Below are positions 1 through 9,485 of a stretch of DNA of 64,000 nucleotides, in pieces. The notes beneath the pieces are model-generated. The model was given only the letters and a program-made list of their open reading frames with translations. It was not told the origin of the DNA and did no database searches. The stretch lies in assembly GCF_002242805.1 (NCBI RefSeq), contig NZ_MCGQ01000020.1, positions 124,227 through 188,226 on the forward strand, written 5' to 3'. The stretch comes from Streptomyces diastatochromogenes (GTDB taxonomy: Bacteria; Actinomycetota; Actinomycetes; Streptomycetales; Streptomycetaceae). The position numbers and the translations under genes are program-made. How positions within the stretch are numbered: the first letter of the stretch is position 1; the number at the start of each line of letters is the position of its first letter.

Positions 1-2159
1 AGTTCATCGCTCTCGCGGAAACTCATCCCCTTGACGCCGGAGGTGGCGCGGCCCATCGGGCGCAGGGTGTCGTCCGAGGCGGTGAACCTGATCGACTGTG
101 CCTTCCTGCTGACCAGAAGCAGATCGTCGTCGGCCGACACCAGCTCGGCGCCGATCAGCTCGTCGTCCGAGCCGTCCTCGCGCTCGCGCAGGTTGATCGC
201 GATCACACCGCCGGAGCGGGGCGAATCGTAATCCTTCAGAGGCGTCTTCTTGACCAGGCCGGACTTGGTCGCCAGGACCAGGTACGGCGCCGCCTCGTAG
301 TCGCGGATCGCGAGGATCTCGGCGATCGCCTCGTCCGGCTGGAAGGCGAGCAGGTTCGCCACGTGCTGGCCGCGCGCGTCCCGGCCGGCCTCGGGCAGCT
401 CGTACGCCTTCGCCCGGTACACCCGGCCCTTGTTGGTGAAGAAGAGCAGCCAGTGGTGCGTGGTGGAGACGAAGAAGTGGTCGACGATGTCGTCTTCCTT
501 CAGCTTCGTGCCGCGCACGCCCTTGCCGCCGCGCTTCTGCGCCCGGTAGTCGTCCGTCTTCGTCCGCTTGACGTAACCGCCGCGCGAGACGGTGACGACG
601 ATGTCCTCCTCGGCGATCAGGTCCTCGATGGACATGTCGCCCTCGTACGGGATCAGCTTGGTCTGGCGGTCGTTGCCGTACTTCTCGACGATCGCGGCCA
701 GCTCCTCGCTGACGATCCCGCGCTGGCGGACCGGGGAGGCAAGGATCGCGTTGTACTCGCGGATCTTCGCCTGGAGTTCGTCGTGCTCCTGGACGATCTT
801 CTGGCGCTCCAGGGCGGCCAGCCGGCGCAGCTGCATCTCGAGGATGGCGTTCGCCTGGATCTCGTCGATCTCCAGGAGGCCCATCAGGCCGGTGCGCGCG
901 ACGTCGACGGTCTCACTGCGCCGGATCAGCGCGATGACCTCGTCGATGGCGTCCAGGGCCTTCAGCAGACCGCGCAGGATGTGGGCGCGCTCCTCGGCCT
1001 TGCGCAGCCGGAAGCGGGTCCGGCGGACGACGACCTCGATCTGGTGCGTCACCCAGTGGCGGATGAACGCGTCCAGGGACAGGGTGCGCGGCACGCCGTC
1101 GACCAGCGCCAGCATGTTGGCGCCGAAGTTCGTCTGCAGGTCGGTGTGCTTGTACAGGTTGTTCAGGACGACCTTGGCGACCGCGTCCCGCTTGAGGACG
1201 ATCACCAGGCGCTGGCCCGTACGGGACGACGTCTCGTCGCGGACGTCCGCGATGCCGCCGATCTTGCCGTCCTTCACCAGGTCGGCGATCTTCTGCGCCA
1301 GGTTGTCCGGGTTGACCTGGTACGGCAGCTCCGTCACCACCAGGCACTGGCGGTTCTGGATCTCCTCGACCTCGACCACCGCGCGCATCGTGATGGAGCC
1401 GCGGCCGGTGCGGTACGCCTCCTCGATGCCCTTGCGGCCCACGACGAGCGCGCCGGTCGGGAAGTCCGGGCCCTTGATGCGCTCGATGAGCGCGTCCAGC
1501 AGCTCCTCGTGCGAGGCCTCCGGGTTCTCCAGACACCACTGGGCACCGGCCGCGACCTCGCGCAGGTTGTGCGACGGGATGTTGGTCGCCATGCCGACCG
1601 CGATACCGGCCGAGCCGTTGATCAGCAGGTTCGGGAAGCGGGAGGGCAGAACGGTCGGCTCCTGGGAGCGGCCGTCGTAGTTGTCCGTGAAGTCGACGGT
1701 CTCCTCGTCGATGTCGCGGACCATCTCCATCGACAGCGGCGCCATCTTGCACTCGGTGTAGCGCATGGCGGCCGCCGGGTCGTTGCCCGGAGAGCCGAAG
1801 TTGCCGTTGGAGTCCACCAGCGGCATCCGCATCGACCACGGCTGGGCGAGGCGCACCAGGGCGTCGTAGATCGAGGAGTCGCCGTGCGGGTGGTAGTTAC
1901 CCATGACGTCACCGACGACACGGGCGCACTTGTAGAAGCCGCGCTCGGGGCGGTAGCCGCCGTCGTACATCGCGTACAGCACACGGCGGTGGACGGGCTT
2001 GAGACCGTCCCGGACGTCGGGCAGCGCGCGGGACACGATGACGGACATCGCGTAGTCGAGGTACGAGCGCTGCATCTCCGTCTCGAGCCCGACGGGCTCG
2101 ATGCGTACGATCGCGTCGCCGCCCTCTTCAGGGGTGACTGGAGTGTTCTCGTCGGCCAT
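1..2159 (-). CDS. gyrA: DNA gyrase subunit A (C-terminus beyond window)
   Basis: Breakage-reunion subunit of the type II topoisomerase that supercoils DNA. The reading frame starts at ATG 2159 and stays open to base 1, giving about 719 residues, so the last part of the C-terminal beta-pinwheel domain is cut off by the window. The quinolone-determining stretch reads HPHGDSSIYDA (residues 90-100) with Ser95 and Asp99 intact, as in sensitive enzymes. The DNA-cleaving tyrosine lies in AAAMRYTE (Tyr134). A Shine-Dalgarno AGGAAGG precedes the start. It lies 42 bp downstream of gyrB, so the two form an operon transcribed away from oriC. Confidence 0.97.
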   Translation of the reverse strand, partial: MADENTPVTPEEGGDAIVRIEPVGLETEMQRSYLDYAMSVIVSRALPDVRDGLKPVHRRVLYAMYDGGYRPERGFYKCARVVGDVMGNYHPHGDSSIYDALVRLAQPWSMRMPLVDSNGNFGSPGNDPAAAMRYTECKMAPLSMEMVRDIDEETVDFTDNYDGRSQEPTVLPSRFPNLLINGSAGIAVGMATNIPSHNLREVAAGAQWCLENPEASHEELLDALIERIKGPDFPTGALVVGRKGIEEAYRTGRGSITMRAVVEVEEIQNRQCLVVTELPYQVNPDNLAQKIADLVKDGKIGGIADVRDETSSRTGQRLVIVLKRDAVAKVVLNNLYKHTDLQTNFGANMLALVDGVPRTLSLDAFIRHWVTHQIEVVVRRTRFRLRKAEERAHILRGLLKALDAIDEVIALIRRSETVDVARTGLMGLLEIDEIQANAILEMQLRRLAALERQKIVQEHDELQAKIREYNAILASPVRQRGIVSEELAAIVEKYGNDRQTKLIPYEGDMSIEDLIAEEDIVVTVSRGGYVKRTKTDDYRAQKRGGKGVRGTKLKEDDIVDHFFVSTTHHWLLFFTNKGRVYRAKAYELPEAGRDARGQHVANLLAFQPDEAIAEILAIRDYEAAPYLVLATKSGLVKKTPLKDYDSPRSGGVIAINLREREDGSDDELIGAELVSADDDLLLVSRKAQSIRFTASDDTLRPMGRATSGVKGMSFRESDE

Positions 2160-2201
2160 TGCTGGTCAAGATCCTTCCTGGTGCGGTCAGCTGAGACCGA
2201 C

Positions 2202-4247
2202 TCAGATGTCGAGGAAGCGGACGTCCTTGGCGTTGCGCTGGATGAACGCGCGGCGGGCCTCGACGTCCTCGCCCATCAGGACCGAGAACAGGTCGTCGGC
2301 CTGGGCGGCGTCGTCGAGGGTGACCTGGCCGAGGACGCGGTGCTCGATGTCCATGGTGGTCACGCGCAGCTCCTCGGCGTTCATCTCGCCGAGACCCTTG
2401 AAGCGCTGGATCGAGTCCTCCTTGACCCGCTTGCCGCGCTGGCGGCCCATCTCCAGCAGCGCGTCGCGCTCGCGGTCGGAGTACGCGTACTCGACCTCGT
2501 CCCGGCCCCACTTGATCTTGTAGAGCGGGGGACGGGACAGGAACACGTGCCCGGCCTCGACCAGCGGCCGCATGAAGCGGAACAGGAAGGTCAGCAGCAG
2601 GGTGTTGATGTGCTGGCCGTCGACGTCGGCGTCCGCCATCAGGATGATCTTGTGATAGCGGAGCTTCTCGATGTCGAAGTCCTCGTGCACGCCCGTGCCG
2701 AAGGCGGAGATCAGCGCCTGGATCTCCTGGTTCTGCAGGATCTTGTCGATCCTGGCCTTCTCGACGTTGAGGATCTTGCCGCGGATCGGGAGGATCGCCT
2801 GGTACTGCGGGTTACGGCCGGACTTGGCCGAGCCGCCGGCGGAGTCACCCTCGACGATGAAGATCTCGCACTTGGTGGGGTCGTTGGACTGGCAGTCGGA
2901 GAGCTTGCCCGGCAGGGACGCCGACTCCAGCAGGCCCTTGCGGCGGGTGAGGTCGCGGGCCTTGCGGGCCGCCACACGCGCGGTGGCCGCCTGGATGCCC
3001 TTGCGGATGATGTCCGCGGCCTCGACCGGGTTGCGGTCCAGCCAGTCGTTGAGGTGCTCGTAGACCGCCTTCTGCACGAAGGTCTTGGCCTCCGTGTTGC
3101 CCAGCTTGGTCTTGGTCTGGCCCTCGAACTGCGGCTCGCTCAGCTTGACCGAGATGATCGCGGTCAGACCCTCACGGATGTCGTCGCCGGTGAGGTTGTC
3201 GTCCTTCTCGCGCAGCAGCTTCTTGTCGCGCGCGTACTTGTTGATCAGCGAGGTCAGCGCGGCGCGGAAGCCCTCTTCGTGGGTACCGCCCTCGTGCGTG
3301 TGGATGATGTTCGCGAAGGAGTACACGCCCTCGGTGTAGCCGCTGTTCCACTGCATCGCGACCTCGAGGGACAGGCTCTTGTCCTTGTCCTCGGCCTCCA
3401 GGTCGATCACGGTGGGGTGCACCGCCTCTCCCTTGCGGGAGTTGAGGTACTTCACGAAGTCGACGATGCCGCCCTCGTAGTGGTACGTGACCGACTTGAC
3501 CTCGGCCTTCTCGTCCGCACCCGCCTCGTCCGCACCGCTGGTGGCCTTCGCCGACTCGCGCTCGTCAGTGAGTTTGATCGTCAAACCCTTGTTGAGGAAC
3601 GCCATCTCCTGGAAGCGCCGCGACAGCGTCTCGAAGGAGTACTCGGTGGTCTCGAAGATGTCCGGGTCGGCCCAGAAGGTGACCGAGGTACCGGTCTCGT
3701 CCGTCGCCTCGTGCTGGTCGAGCGGGGCCGTCGGGACGCCGAGCTTGTAGTCCTGCGTCCAGCGGTGGCCGTCGGTCCTGATCTCGACGGCGACCTTCGT
3801 GGACAGCGCGTTCACGACGGACACACCCACACCGTGCAGACCGCCGGAGACGGCGTAACCGCCGCCGCCGAACTTGCCGCCCGCGTGCAGCACGGTCAGC
3901 ACGACCTCGACGGCCGGCTTGCCCTCGGAGGGGACGATGCCCACGGGGATGCCACGGCCGTTGTCGACGACGCGCACACCGCCGTCGGGGAGGATCGTCA
4001 CGTCGATGGTGTCCGCGTAGCCGGCCAGCGCCTCGTCGACCGAGTTGTCGACGACCTCGTACACCAGGTGGTGCAGACCGCGCTCGCCCGTGGAGCCGAT
4101 GTACATGCCGGGCCGCTTGCGGACCGCGTCCAGCCCTTCGAGCACGGTGATGGCGCTGGCGTCGTAGGACGCGGAGGCGGTGGCCTCGGCATTCACGCCG
4201 GCGTCGGTGGACGGGATGTTCTCGTTGGGGTTGCCGGAATCGGCCAC
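2202..4247 (-). CDS. gyrB: DNA gyrase subunit B
   Basis: ATPase subunit of gyrase, 681 aa. I chose GTG 4247 (VADSGNPNENIPS) because AAAGGG lies just upstream and the product then has the usual Streptomyces length; the open frame continues 40 codons further up to 4367. Visible family motifs are the GHKL ATP-binding site (YEVVDNSVDEALAG, then DNGRGIPVG and GGLHGVGVSVVNALS) and the Toprim/TOPRIM-associated region (FIVEGDSAGGSAKSGR, then MADADVDGQHI). It ends 42 bp before gyrA. The 388-bp upstream region must hold the promoter. Confidence 0.97.
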   Translation of the reverse strand: MADSGNPNENIPSTDAGVNAEATASASYDASAITVLEGLDAVRKRPGMYIGSTGERGLHHLVYEVVDNSVDEALAGYADTIDVTILPDGGVRVVDNGRGIPVGIVPSEGKPAVEVVLTVLHAGGKFGGGGYAVSGGLHGVGVSVVNALSTKVAVEIRTDGHRWTQDYKLGVPTAPLDQHEATDETGTSVTFWADPDIFETTEYSFETLSRRFQEMAFLNKGLTIKLTDERESAKATSGADEAGADEKAEVKSVTYHYEGGIVDFVKYLNSRKGEAVHPTVIDLEAEDKDKSLSLEVAMQWNSGYTEGVYSFANIIHTHEGGTHEEGFRAALTSLINKYARDKKLLREKDDNLTGDDIREGLTAIISVKLSEPQFEGQTKTKLGNTEAKTFVQKAVYEHLNDWLDRNPVEAADIIRKGIQAATARVAARKARDLTRRKGLLESASLPGKLSDCQSNDPTKCEIFIVEGDSAGGSAKSGRNPQYQAILPIRGKILNVEKARIDKILQNQEIQALISAFGTGVHEDFDIEKLRYHKIILMADADVDGQHINTLLLTFLFRFMRPLVEAGHVFLSRPPLYKIKWGRDEVEYAYSDRERDALLEMGRQRGKRVKEDSIQRFKGLGEMNAEELRVTTMDIEHRVLGQVTLDDAAQADDLFSVLMGEDVEARRAFIQRNAKDVRFLDI

Positions 4248-4635
4248 GAAGCGCCCTTTCTGGCACAGCACGAGCCGGGCTCGTCGGCGGGTTGCCGGAG
4301 CGGCTGCGGCATGTTGCGTTGGTAAGCCTTGATCAGCGTTGCTCAGCTTTTCCCGGGCGGTCCCCACGATTGGGGCGGGATTGGCTTCCAGTCTACCGGT
4401 AGCGCCGACAGTGATGGGGGTTTGCCGGTACCTGAGTCCGCATGTGCCGCCCTCAACCGGTCTCGGCCGGGTACCGATATACGGAAGGGGGCTCCAAGCG
4501 GCTCACAGCGCCACTCAGCGCTTCGGGCCGTCAACCCTTGGCTACTGGGGGGTCAGCTCGTGATCCACACCTGCGCACGGGGGTGCGACAGGGGGTGCGA
4601 CGGCGCCGCGCATCAACCGGGTGACGTGAGGTACG
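4248..4635. other. Intergenic region between gyrB and dciA
   Basis: This 388-bp stretch holds no convincing gene. Short open frames on both strands here have no recognisable domain and no good ribosome binding site. It must carry the gyrB promoter, read leftward, but I could not define -35 and -10 boxes with confidence. A tandem GGGGGTGCGAC-type repeat occurs around 4577-4602. Confidence 0.5.
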
Positions 4636-5190
4636 TCACCCGTAGGTATCGCCCGGACCCGTGCTCCCCGGAGCCCTGAGCGGGCCGTAACGCCGGGCGG
4701 GACCACCGGGACCGTTGACCTTGAGCAGACGGACCGTGCCGTGGCCGAGGTCCTCGTTGAGCCGGGCGACCAGGGTCGGGGCCAGCAGCCGCAGCTGGGT
4801 CGCCCACGCCGTCGAGTCGCACTGCACGGACAGCACCCGCTCGTCCTCGTCGTACCGCTGCGGCACGCAGTGCTTGGCCAGGTCCTCGCCGACGATCTGC
4901 GGCCAGCGACCCATGACGCCGCCCACCGCGGCCGGCGTCTCCCAGCCGCGCTCGGTGAGCAGCCGGTTGATCGCCGCACCGAGCGCCATCGGGTCGCGTC
5001 CGTCGGCACGCGCGCCGGAGCGCAGACCGCCGCCGCGCCTCGCCTGCTTCTTCTGCCGCGCCGCGTCCCCACGCGCGCGTGCCTGCTCCTTCGCGGCGCG
5101 CAACGCCACGCGCGCGAGGTCGACACCGGAGGGCTCCGGTGACTTCTTCGGGTCCTTCGGGTCCTTCGGGGCGGATTCGTCGGTGCTCAT
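4636..5190 (-). CDS. dciA: DciA-family (DUF721) helicase-loading protein
   Basis: 184 aa. The N-terminal 65 residues are charged and probably disordered (KDPKDPKKSPEPSG, then Arg/Lys/Gln-rich). The C-terminal half is the DUF721 domain (LGAAINRLLTERGWETPAAVGGVMGRWPQIVGEDLAKHC). DciA proteins are the ancestral partners that help load or activate the DnaB helicase in bacteria lacking DnaC/DnaI. The start codon overlaps the recF stop by ATGA, so translation is probably coupled. Between recF and gyrB is the standard actinobacterial position. Confidence 0.88.
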   Translation of the reverse strand: MSTDESAPKDPKDPKKSPEPSGVDLARVALRAAKEQARARGDAARQKKQARRGGGLRSGARADGRDPMALGAAINRLLTERGWETPAAVGGVMGRWPQIVGEDLAKHCVPQRYDEDERVLSVQCDSTAWATQLRLLAPTLVARLNEDLGHGTVRLLKVNGPGGPARRYGPLRAPGSTGPGDTYG

Positions 5191-6308
5191 ACGCGCTCCA
5201 CCGTCCCGTCGGCCACCGCATAGCGGGCGCCGGCCAGTACATGCGGTACGTCGTCGTCCACAGCGGCGGTGACCAGCACCTGCTCGCCGGGCGCGACCAG
5301 TTCGGCCAGCCGCTCACGGCGGCGGGCGTCCAGCTCGGCGAAGACGTCGTCCAGGATCAGCACCGGCTCGTTGCCCTCCGCGCGCAGCAGGTCGTACGAG
5401 GCCAGGCGCAGGGCGAGGGCGTAGGACCAGGACTCGCCATGGGAGGCGTACCCCTTGGCGGGCAGCTGACCGAGTTTGAGAATCACATCGTCCCGATGCG
5501 GCCCCACGAGGGTGACGCCCCGCTCGATCTCCTGCTTGCGCGCCTCCGCCAGAGCCGCCATCAGCTGGGCGTAGAGGTCCTCGCGCGTGTGCGCCTCGCC
5601 GGGCGCGGACGGCTTGTACTCCAGCGCGATCGGACCACCGCCGGGGGCCAGCTGCTCGTACGCCTTGTCGGCCAGCGGCTGCAGCGCGGCGACCAGATCC
5701 AGACGCTGGGCGAGCAGTTCGGCGCCCGCGCGCGCGAGGTGCTGGTCCCACACGTCGAGCGTGGACAGATCCATGGAGCGGCCGCCGTGCCTACGCGCCA
5801 GCGCGGCCGTCTTGAGGAGCGTGTTGCGCTGCTTGAGCACCCGCTCGTAGTCGGAGCGCACACCCGCCATGCGCGGGGAGCGCGCGGTGATCAGCTCGTC
5901 CAGGAACCGGCGCCGCTCACCGGGATCGCCCTTGACCAGCGCGAGGTCCTCCGGCGCGAACAGCACCGTCCGTACGATCCCCAGCACGTCCCTCGGCCTG
6001 ACCTGCGAGGACCGGTTGATACGGGCCCGGTTGGCCCGGCCGGGGTTCAGCTCCAGCTCGACCAGCTGCTGCCGCTCGCCCTGTCTGACCTGCGCCCGGA
6101 TGACGGCCCGCTCGGCACCCATACGGACCAGGGGCGCGTCGGAGGCGACGCGGTGGCTGCCGAGGGTGGCGAGGTAGCCCACCGCCTCGACCAGATTGGT
6201 CTTGCCCTGCCCGTTGGGGCCGACGAAGGCGGTGACGCCCGGGTCGAGCGGAACTTCGACCCGGGCGTACGAGCGGAAGTCGGCCAGCGAAAGATGCGTG
6301 ACGTGCAT
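5187..6308 (-). CDS. recF: DNA replication and repair protein RecF
   Basis: 373 aa, normal length for RecF, an SMC/ABC-type ATPase that helps RecOR load RecA at ssDNA gaps. The Walker A motif GPNGQGKT is at residues 30-37, an ABC-like signature SHGESWSYALALRL lies in the C-terminal third, and the Walker B strand is PVLILDDVFAELD. The stop overlaps the dciA start. The gap to gnd is short (52 bp), so it may be co-transcribed with gnd and dnaN. Confidence 0.97.
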   Translation of the reverse strand: MHVTHLSLADFRSYARVEVPLDPGVTAFVGPNGQGKTNLVEAVGYLATLGSHRVASDAPLVRMGAERAVIRAQVRQGERQQLVELELNPGRANRARINRSSQVRPRDVLGIVRTVLFAPEDLALVKGDPGERRRFLDELITARSPRMAGVRSDYERVLKQRNTLLKTAALARRHGGRSMDLSTLDVWDQHLARAGAELLAQRLDLVAALQPLADKAYEQLAPGGGPIALEYKPSAPGEAHTREDLYAQLMAALAEARKQEIERGVTLVGPHRDDVILKLGQLPAKGYASHGESWSYALALRLASYDLLRAEGNEPVLILDDVFAELDARRRERLAELVAPGEQVLVTAAVDDDVPHVLAGARYAVADGTVERV

Positions 6309-6360
6309 GGTCGTTCGCCGACCTCCCCCAGGGTTGTGGATCGCTGAGCGACCCTGTGGA

Positions 6361-7236
6361 TTACTTCTTCTCTACGGCGTGGCCGCCGAACTGGTTGCGC
6401 AGCGCGGCGATCATCTTCATCTGCGGCGAGTCCTCCTGACGGGAGGCGAACCGCGCGAACAGCGACGCGGTGATCGCGGGAAGCGGCACCGCGTTGTCGA
6501 TGGCGGCTTCCACAGTCCAGCGTCCCTCACCGGAGTCCTGTGCATAACCGCGCAGGTCACCGAGGTGCTCGTCCTCGTCCAGGGCGTTCACCGCGAGGTC
6601 CAGCAGCCAGGACCGGATGACCGTGCCCTCCTGCCAGGAGCGGAAGACCTCGCGGACGTTCTCCACGGAGTCGACCTTCTCCAGCAGCTCCCAGCCCTCG
6701 GCGTAGGCCTGCATCATGGCGTACTCGATGCCGTTGTGGACCATCTTCGCGAAGTGGCCCGCGCCGACCTTGCCCGCGTGCACCGAACCGAAGTCACCCT
6801 CCGGCTTGAGCGCGTCGAAGACCGGCTGCACCTTGGCGACGTTCTCGGCGTCGCCGCCGTACATCAGCGCGTACCCGTTCTCCAGGCCCCAGACGCCGCC
6901 GGAGACACCGCAGTCGACGAAGCCTATGCCCTGGGCGGCCAGCTCCTCGGCGTGCTTCTCGTCGTCCGTCCAGCGGGAGTTGCCGCCGTCCACGACCACG
7001 TCGCCGGGCTCCAGCAGCTTGGCGAGCTGGTCGATCGTGGACTGCGTGGGCTCGCCGGCCGGGACCATCACCCAGACCACGCGCGGACCGCTGAGCTTGC
7101 CCACAAGCTCTTCCAGGCTGTGGACATCAGCGAGGTCGGCGTTGCGGTCGTATCCGAGGACGGTGTGGCCCGCGCGGCGGATCCGCTCGCGCATGTTGCC
7201 GCCCATCTTGCCGAGGCCGACGAGACCGAGCTCCAT
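6361..7236 (-). CDS. gnd: 6-phosphogluconate dehydrogenase (decarboxylating), short type
   Basis: 291 aa, the short GndA/YqeC class rather than the approximately 470-aa E. coli type. The N-terminal Rossmann motif is GLVGLGKMGGNM (residues 4-15). The substrate and catalytic helix is KMVHNGIEYAMMQAYAEGWELL. It oxidises 6-phosphogluconate to ribulose 5-phosphate, giving NADPH or NADH. Its place between dnaN and recF is a known actinomycete peculiarity: a pentose-phosphate gene inside the replication cluster. Confidence 0.93.
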   Translation of the reverse strand: MELGLVGLGKMGGNMRERIRRAGHTVLGYDRNADLADVHSLEELVGKLSGPRVVWVMVPAGEPTQSTIDQLAKLLEPGDVVVDGGNSRWTDDEKHAEELAAQGIGFVDCGVSGGVWGLENGYALMYGGDAENVAKVQPVFDALKPEGDFGSVHAGKVGAGHFAKMVHNGIEYAMMQAYAEGWELLEKVDSVENVREVFRSWQEGTVIRSWLLDLAVNALDEDEHLGDLRGYAQDSGEGRWTVEAAIDNAVPLPAITASLFARFASRQEDSPQMKMIAALRNQFGGHAVEKK

Positions 7237-7436
7237 CAGTTGTGTTCCTTAGGTTGCTGTGTGGCGTGTGGGGCACCTGCGTACCCGGTCCGAGCCTAGT
7301 CGTGGCCCCTCACGCACAGCTGTGGGCATACGCGCTCACCTGCGACTTTGGCGCCGGGTCGCGCAGCCCACCCCGCCCAGCCACAGCACCGGGCACCCAC
7401 CAGAGCACCCAGCGCTGTGCACACCTGTGGACAACC

Positions 7437-8567
7437 TCAGCCGCTGAGCCGCACCGGCATGATCAGGTACTTGTACGCGTCGTCGGCCTCAGCGTCCACC
7501 GCCGGCTTCCCGCTCAGCAGCGCCGGCTTCGTGGACGTCGTGAACGACAGCTGAGCCACCGGAGAGTCGATCGCGCTCAGACCGTCCAGCAGGAACGTCG
7601 GGTTGAAGGCGATCGAGATGTCGTCGCCCTCCAGCTGCGCGTCCACCCTTTCCACAGCCTGTGCGTCGTCGCTGGAGCCCGCCTCCAGGATCAGCACACC
7701 CTGCTCGAAGCTCAGCCGCACCGGGGTGTTGCGCTCGGCGACCAGGGCCACACGCTTGACGGCCTCCACGAAGGGGGCGGTCTCGATCACGGCGACGGAG
7801 TTGAACTCGGTCGGGAACAGCGTGCGGTACTTCGGCAGGTCGCCCTCGAGCAGACGCGTGGTCGTACGACGGCCCGCGCCCTCGAAACCGATCAGGCCCT
7901 CGCCCGCGCCCGAGCCGGACAGCGCCAGCGTGACGCTGTCACCGGCGCCGAGCGACTTGGCGGTGTCCAGGAGCGTCTTGGCCGGGACCAGGGCGACCGC
8001 GGAGGCGTCCGGGTTCTCCGGCTTCCACAGGAACTCGCGGACCGCGAAGCGGTAGCGGTCGGTGGAGGCCAGGGTGACCGTGTCGCCCTCGATCTCAATA
8101 CGCACACCGGTGAGGACGGGCAGCGTGTCGTCACGGCCGGCGGCGATGGCCACCTGGGAGACGGCGGCCGCGAAGACCTCGCCGGGGACGGTGCCCGTGG
8201 CGTTCGGCATCTGCGGCAGGGCCGGGTACTCCTCCACAGGCAGGGTGTGGAGTGTGAACCGCGAGGAGCCGCAGACCACGGTCGCCCGTACACCGTCTGT
8301 GGAAATCTCCACCGGGCGGTTGGGGAGAGCACGGGAGATGTCGGCGAGCAGGCGGCCGGAGACGAGGACCGTGCCCTCCTCCTCGACCTCGGCCTCGACG
8401 CTCACCTTCGCGGAGACCTCGTAGTCGAAGCTCGACAGGCTCAGCTGGCCGTCCTCCGCCTTCAGCAGCAGGCCGGCGAGGACAGGCGCCGGCGGACGGG
8501 CCGGGAGGCTGCGTGCTGCCCACGCCACTGCCTCCGCGAGTACGTCGCGTTCCACCCGGATCTTCAC
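7437..8567 (-). CDS. dnaN: DNA polymerase III beta subunit (sliding clamp)
   Basis: 376 aa with the three repeated clamp domains of DnaN. It begins at GTG 8567 (VKIRVERDVLAEAVAWAARSLP) with AGGAGG a few bases upstream. The C-terminus ends YKYLIMPVRLSG, the typical clamp ending. It forms the processivity ring for DNA polymerase III. It is transcribed away from oriC, toward gnd and recF. Confidence 0.97.
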   Translation of the reverse strand: MKIRVERDVLAEAVAWAARSLPARPPAPVLAGLLLKAEDGQLSLSSFDYEVSAKVSVEAEVEEEGTVLVSGRLLADISRALPNRPVEISTDGVRATVVCGSSRFTLHTLPVEEYPALPQMPNATGTVPGEVFAAAVSQVAIAAGRDDTLPVLTGVRIEIEGDTVTLASTDRYRFAVREFLWKPENPDASAVALVPAKTLLDTAKSLGAGDSVTLALSGSGAGEGLIGFEGAGRRTTTRLLEGDLPKYRTLFPTEFNSVAVIETAPFVEAVKRVALVAERNTPVRLSFEQGVLILEAGSSDDAQAVERVDAQLEGDDISIAFNPTFLLDGLSAIDSPVAQLSFTTSTKPALLSGKPAVDAEADDAYKYLIMPVRLSG

Positions 8568-9426
8568 CGTAAGCCGCCTCCTGCTGTTGCTACTGAGTCC
8601 TCCGACTCGGTGTCACCGCCCACTGCGAAGGGCAGGACACCGGGGACCAGTCTGACGCACCGCACTGACAGTAGGTGCCTGTCGGGGTCAAGTCGGTCCG
8701 AGGGGCAGCCGGGCTCGAGAGAGCAAGTTGTGCACAGGCCCCGCTTCGAAACGGATTCCCAGCTCTCTCTAGTTGGGAGTAGTAGTAGGGCCTGTGGATA
8801 CCGTGGATAACCTCGTTTGCCCAGGTCAGAGCGGGAATTTTGTCCACTGGCCCTGTGGGCGGAGGCGGTGGACAACTGAGGGTCTCTGTGGAGAACAGAA
8901 AGTTCTGCACACACCGCCCACAGCTTGAGGGCAGTTCTCCCCAGCTGTGTCCCCAGGTTTACCCACGTTTCCCACACCCCAACCCGGCAGCTTCGTGTGA
9001 CGGCTTTCACTCGACGCGGTGAGCGGGTGCGTCGCGTTGCCGAACAGTGGACAGCCATGTGGAGAAGCCCGGGTTCGCTGGGGACAACCGGCCCCAGCCT
9101 GTGGGCTTCCCGTGGAAAACTCCGTGCACAGCCTGTGGATCTCCGCTTTGTCCACAGTCTGTGGAGATCGTTTGTCCACGATTCCACAGGCTGCTGAGCT
9201 GGGCGGACGCTGGTTCCCCAGGCTCCCTGTGGATGCAGTTCGGGACAACTCCACAGTCCCCAGGATGTGGACGGAAGAAAGTCACCGAATCTGTGGAGAG
9301 TGGCCGTAACCAGGCACTTAATCGAACACTCGGTGGCTGGGGAGGAACGGCCACGGGGCCGCGACGAGCCGTCGGTGAGCCGTCCGAAGGTCGCGATGAC
9401 GGGTGCCGGCAGCCGCCCGGGACGCG
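8568..9426. other. oriC: Chromosomal replication origin (oriC) with DnaA boxes
   Basis: Non-coding region between dnaN and dnaA, dense in DnaA boxes fitting the Streptomyces consensus (T/C)(T/C)(G/A/C)TCCACA or close to it. Boxes I can place: 8793-8801 (minus), 8802-8810 (minus, TTATCCACG), 8840-8848 (TTGTCCACT), 8867-8875 (minus, TTGTCCACC), 9134-9142 (minus), 9148-9156 (perfect TTGTCCACA), 9160-9168 (minus, ATCTCCACA) and 9172-9180 (TTGTCCACG). Several more weak ones lie around 9185-9300. Boxes occur on both strands in two groups separated by a box-poor spacer near 8960-9040. Open frames across it are compositional shadows. Confidence 0.95.
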
Positions 9427-9461
9427 AAAAGGCGCCCCCGGGATGTCCTCCCGAGGGCGCC
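9427..9461 (-). terminator. dnaA rho-independent terminator
   Basis: Read on the minus strand, GGCGCCCTCGGGA and TCCCGGGGGCGCC form a stem with one mismatched pair around a short loop, followed at once by TTTT. It lies 24 bp beyond the dnaA stop and separates dnaA transcription from oriC. Confidence 0.85.
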
Positions 9462-9485
9462 CTCAGCGCCGTTGCACGGCCGTCG

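Noticed and set aside
363..4325. A 1,320-codon open frame on the plus strand
   Set aside because: It lies antisense to gyrA and gyrB, has no domain, and is a compositional shadow of the high-GC genes.
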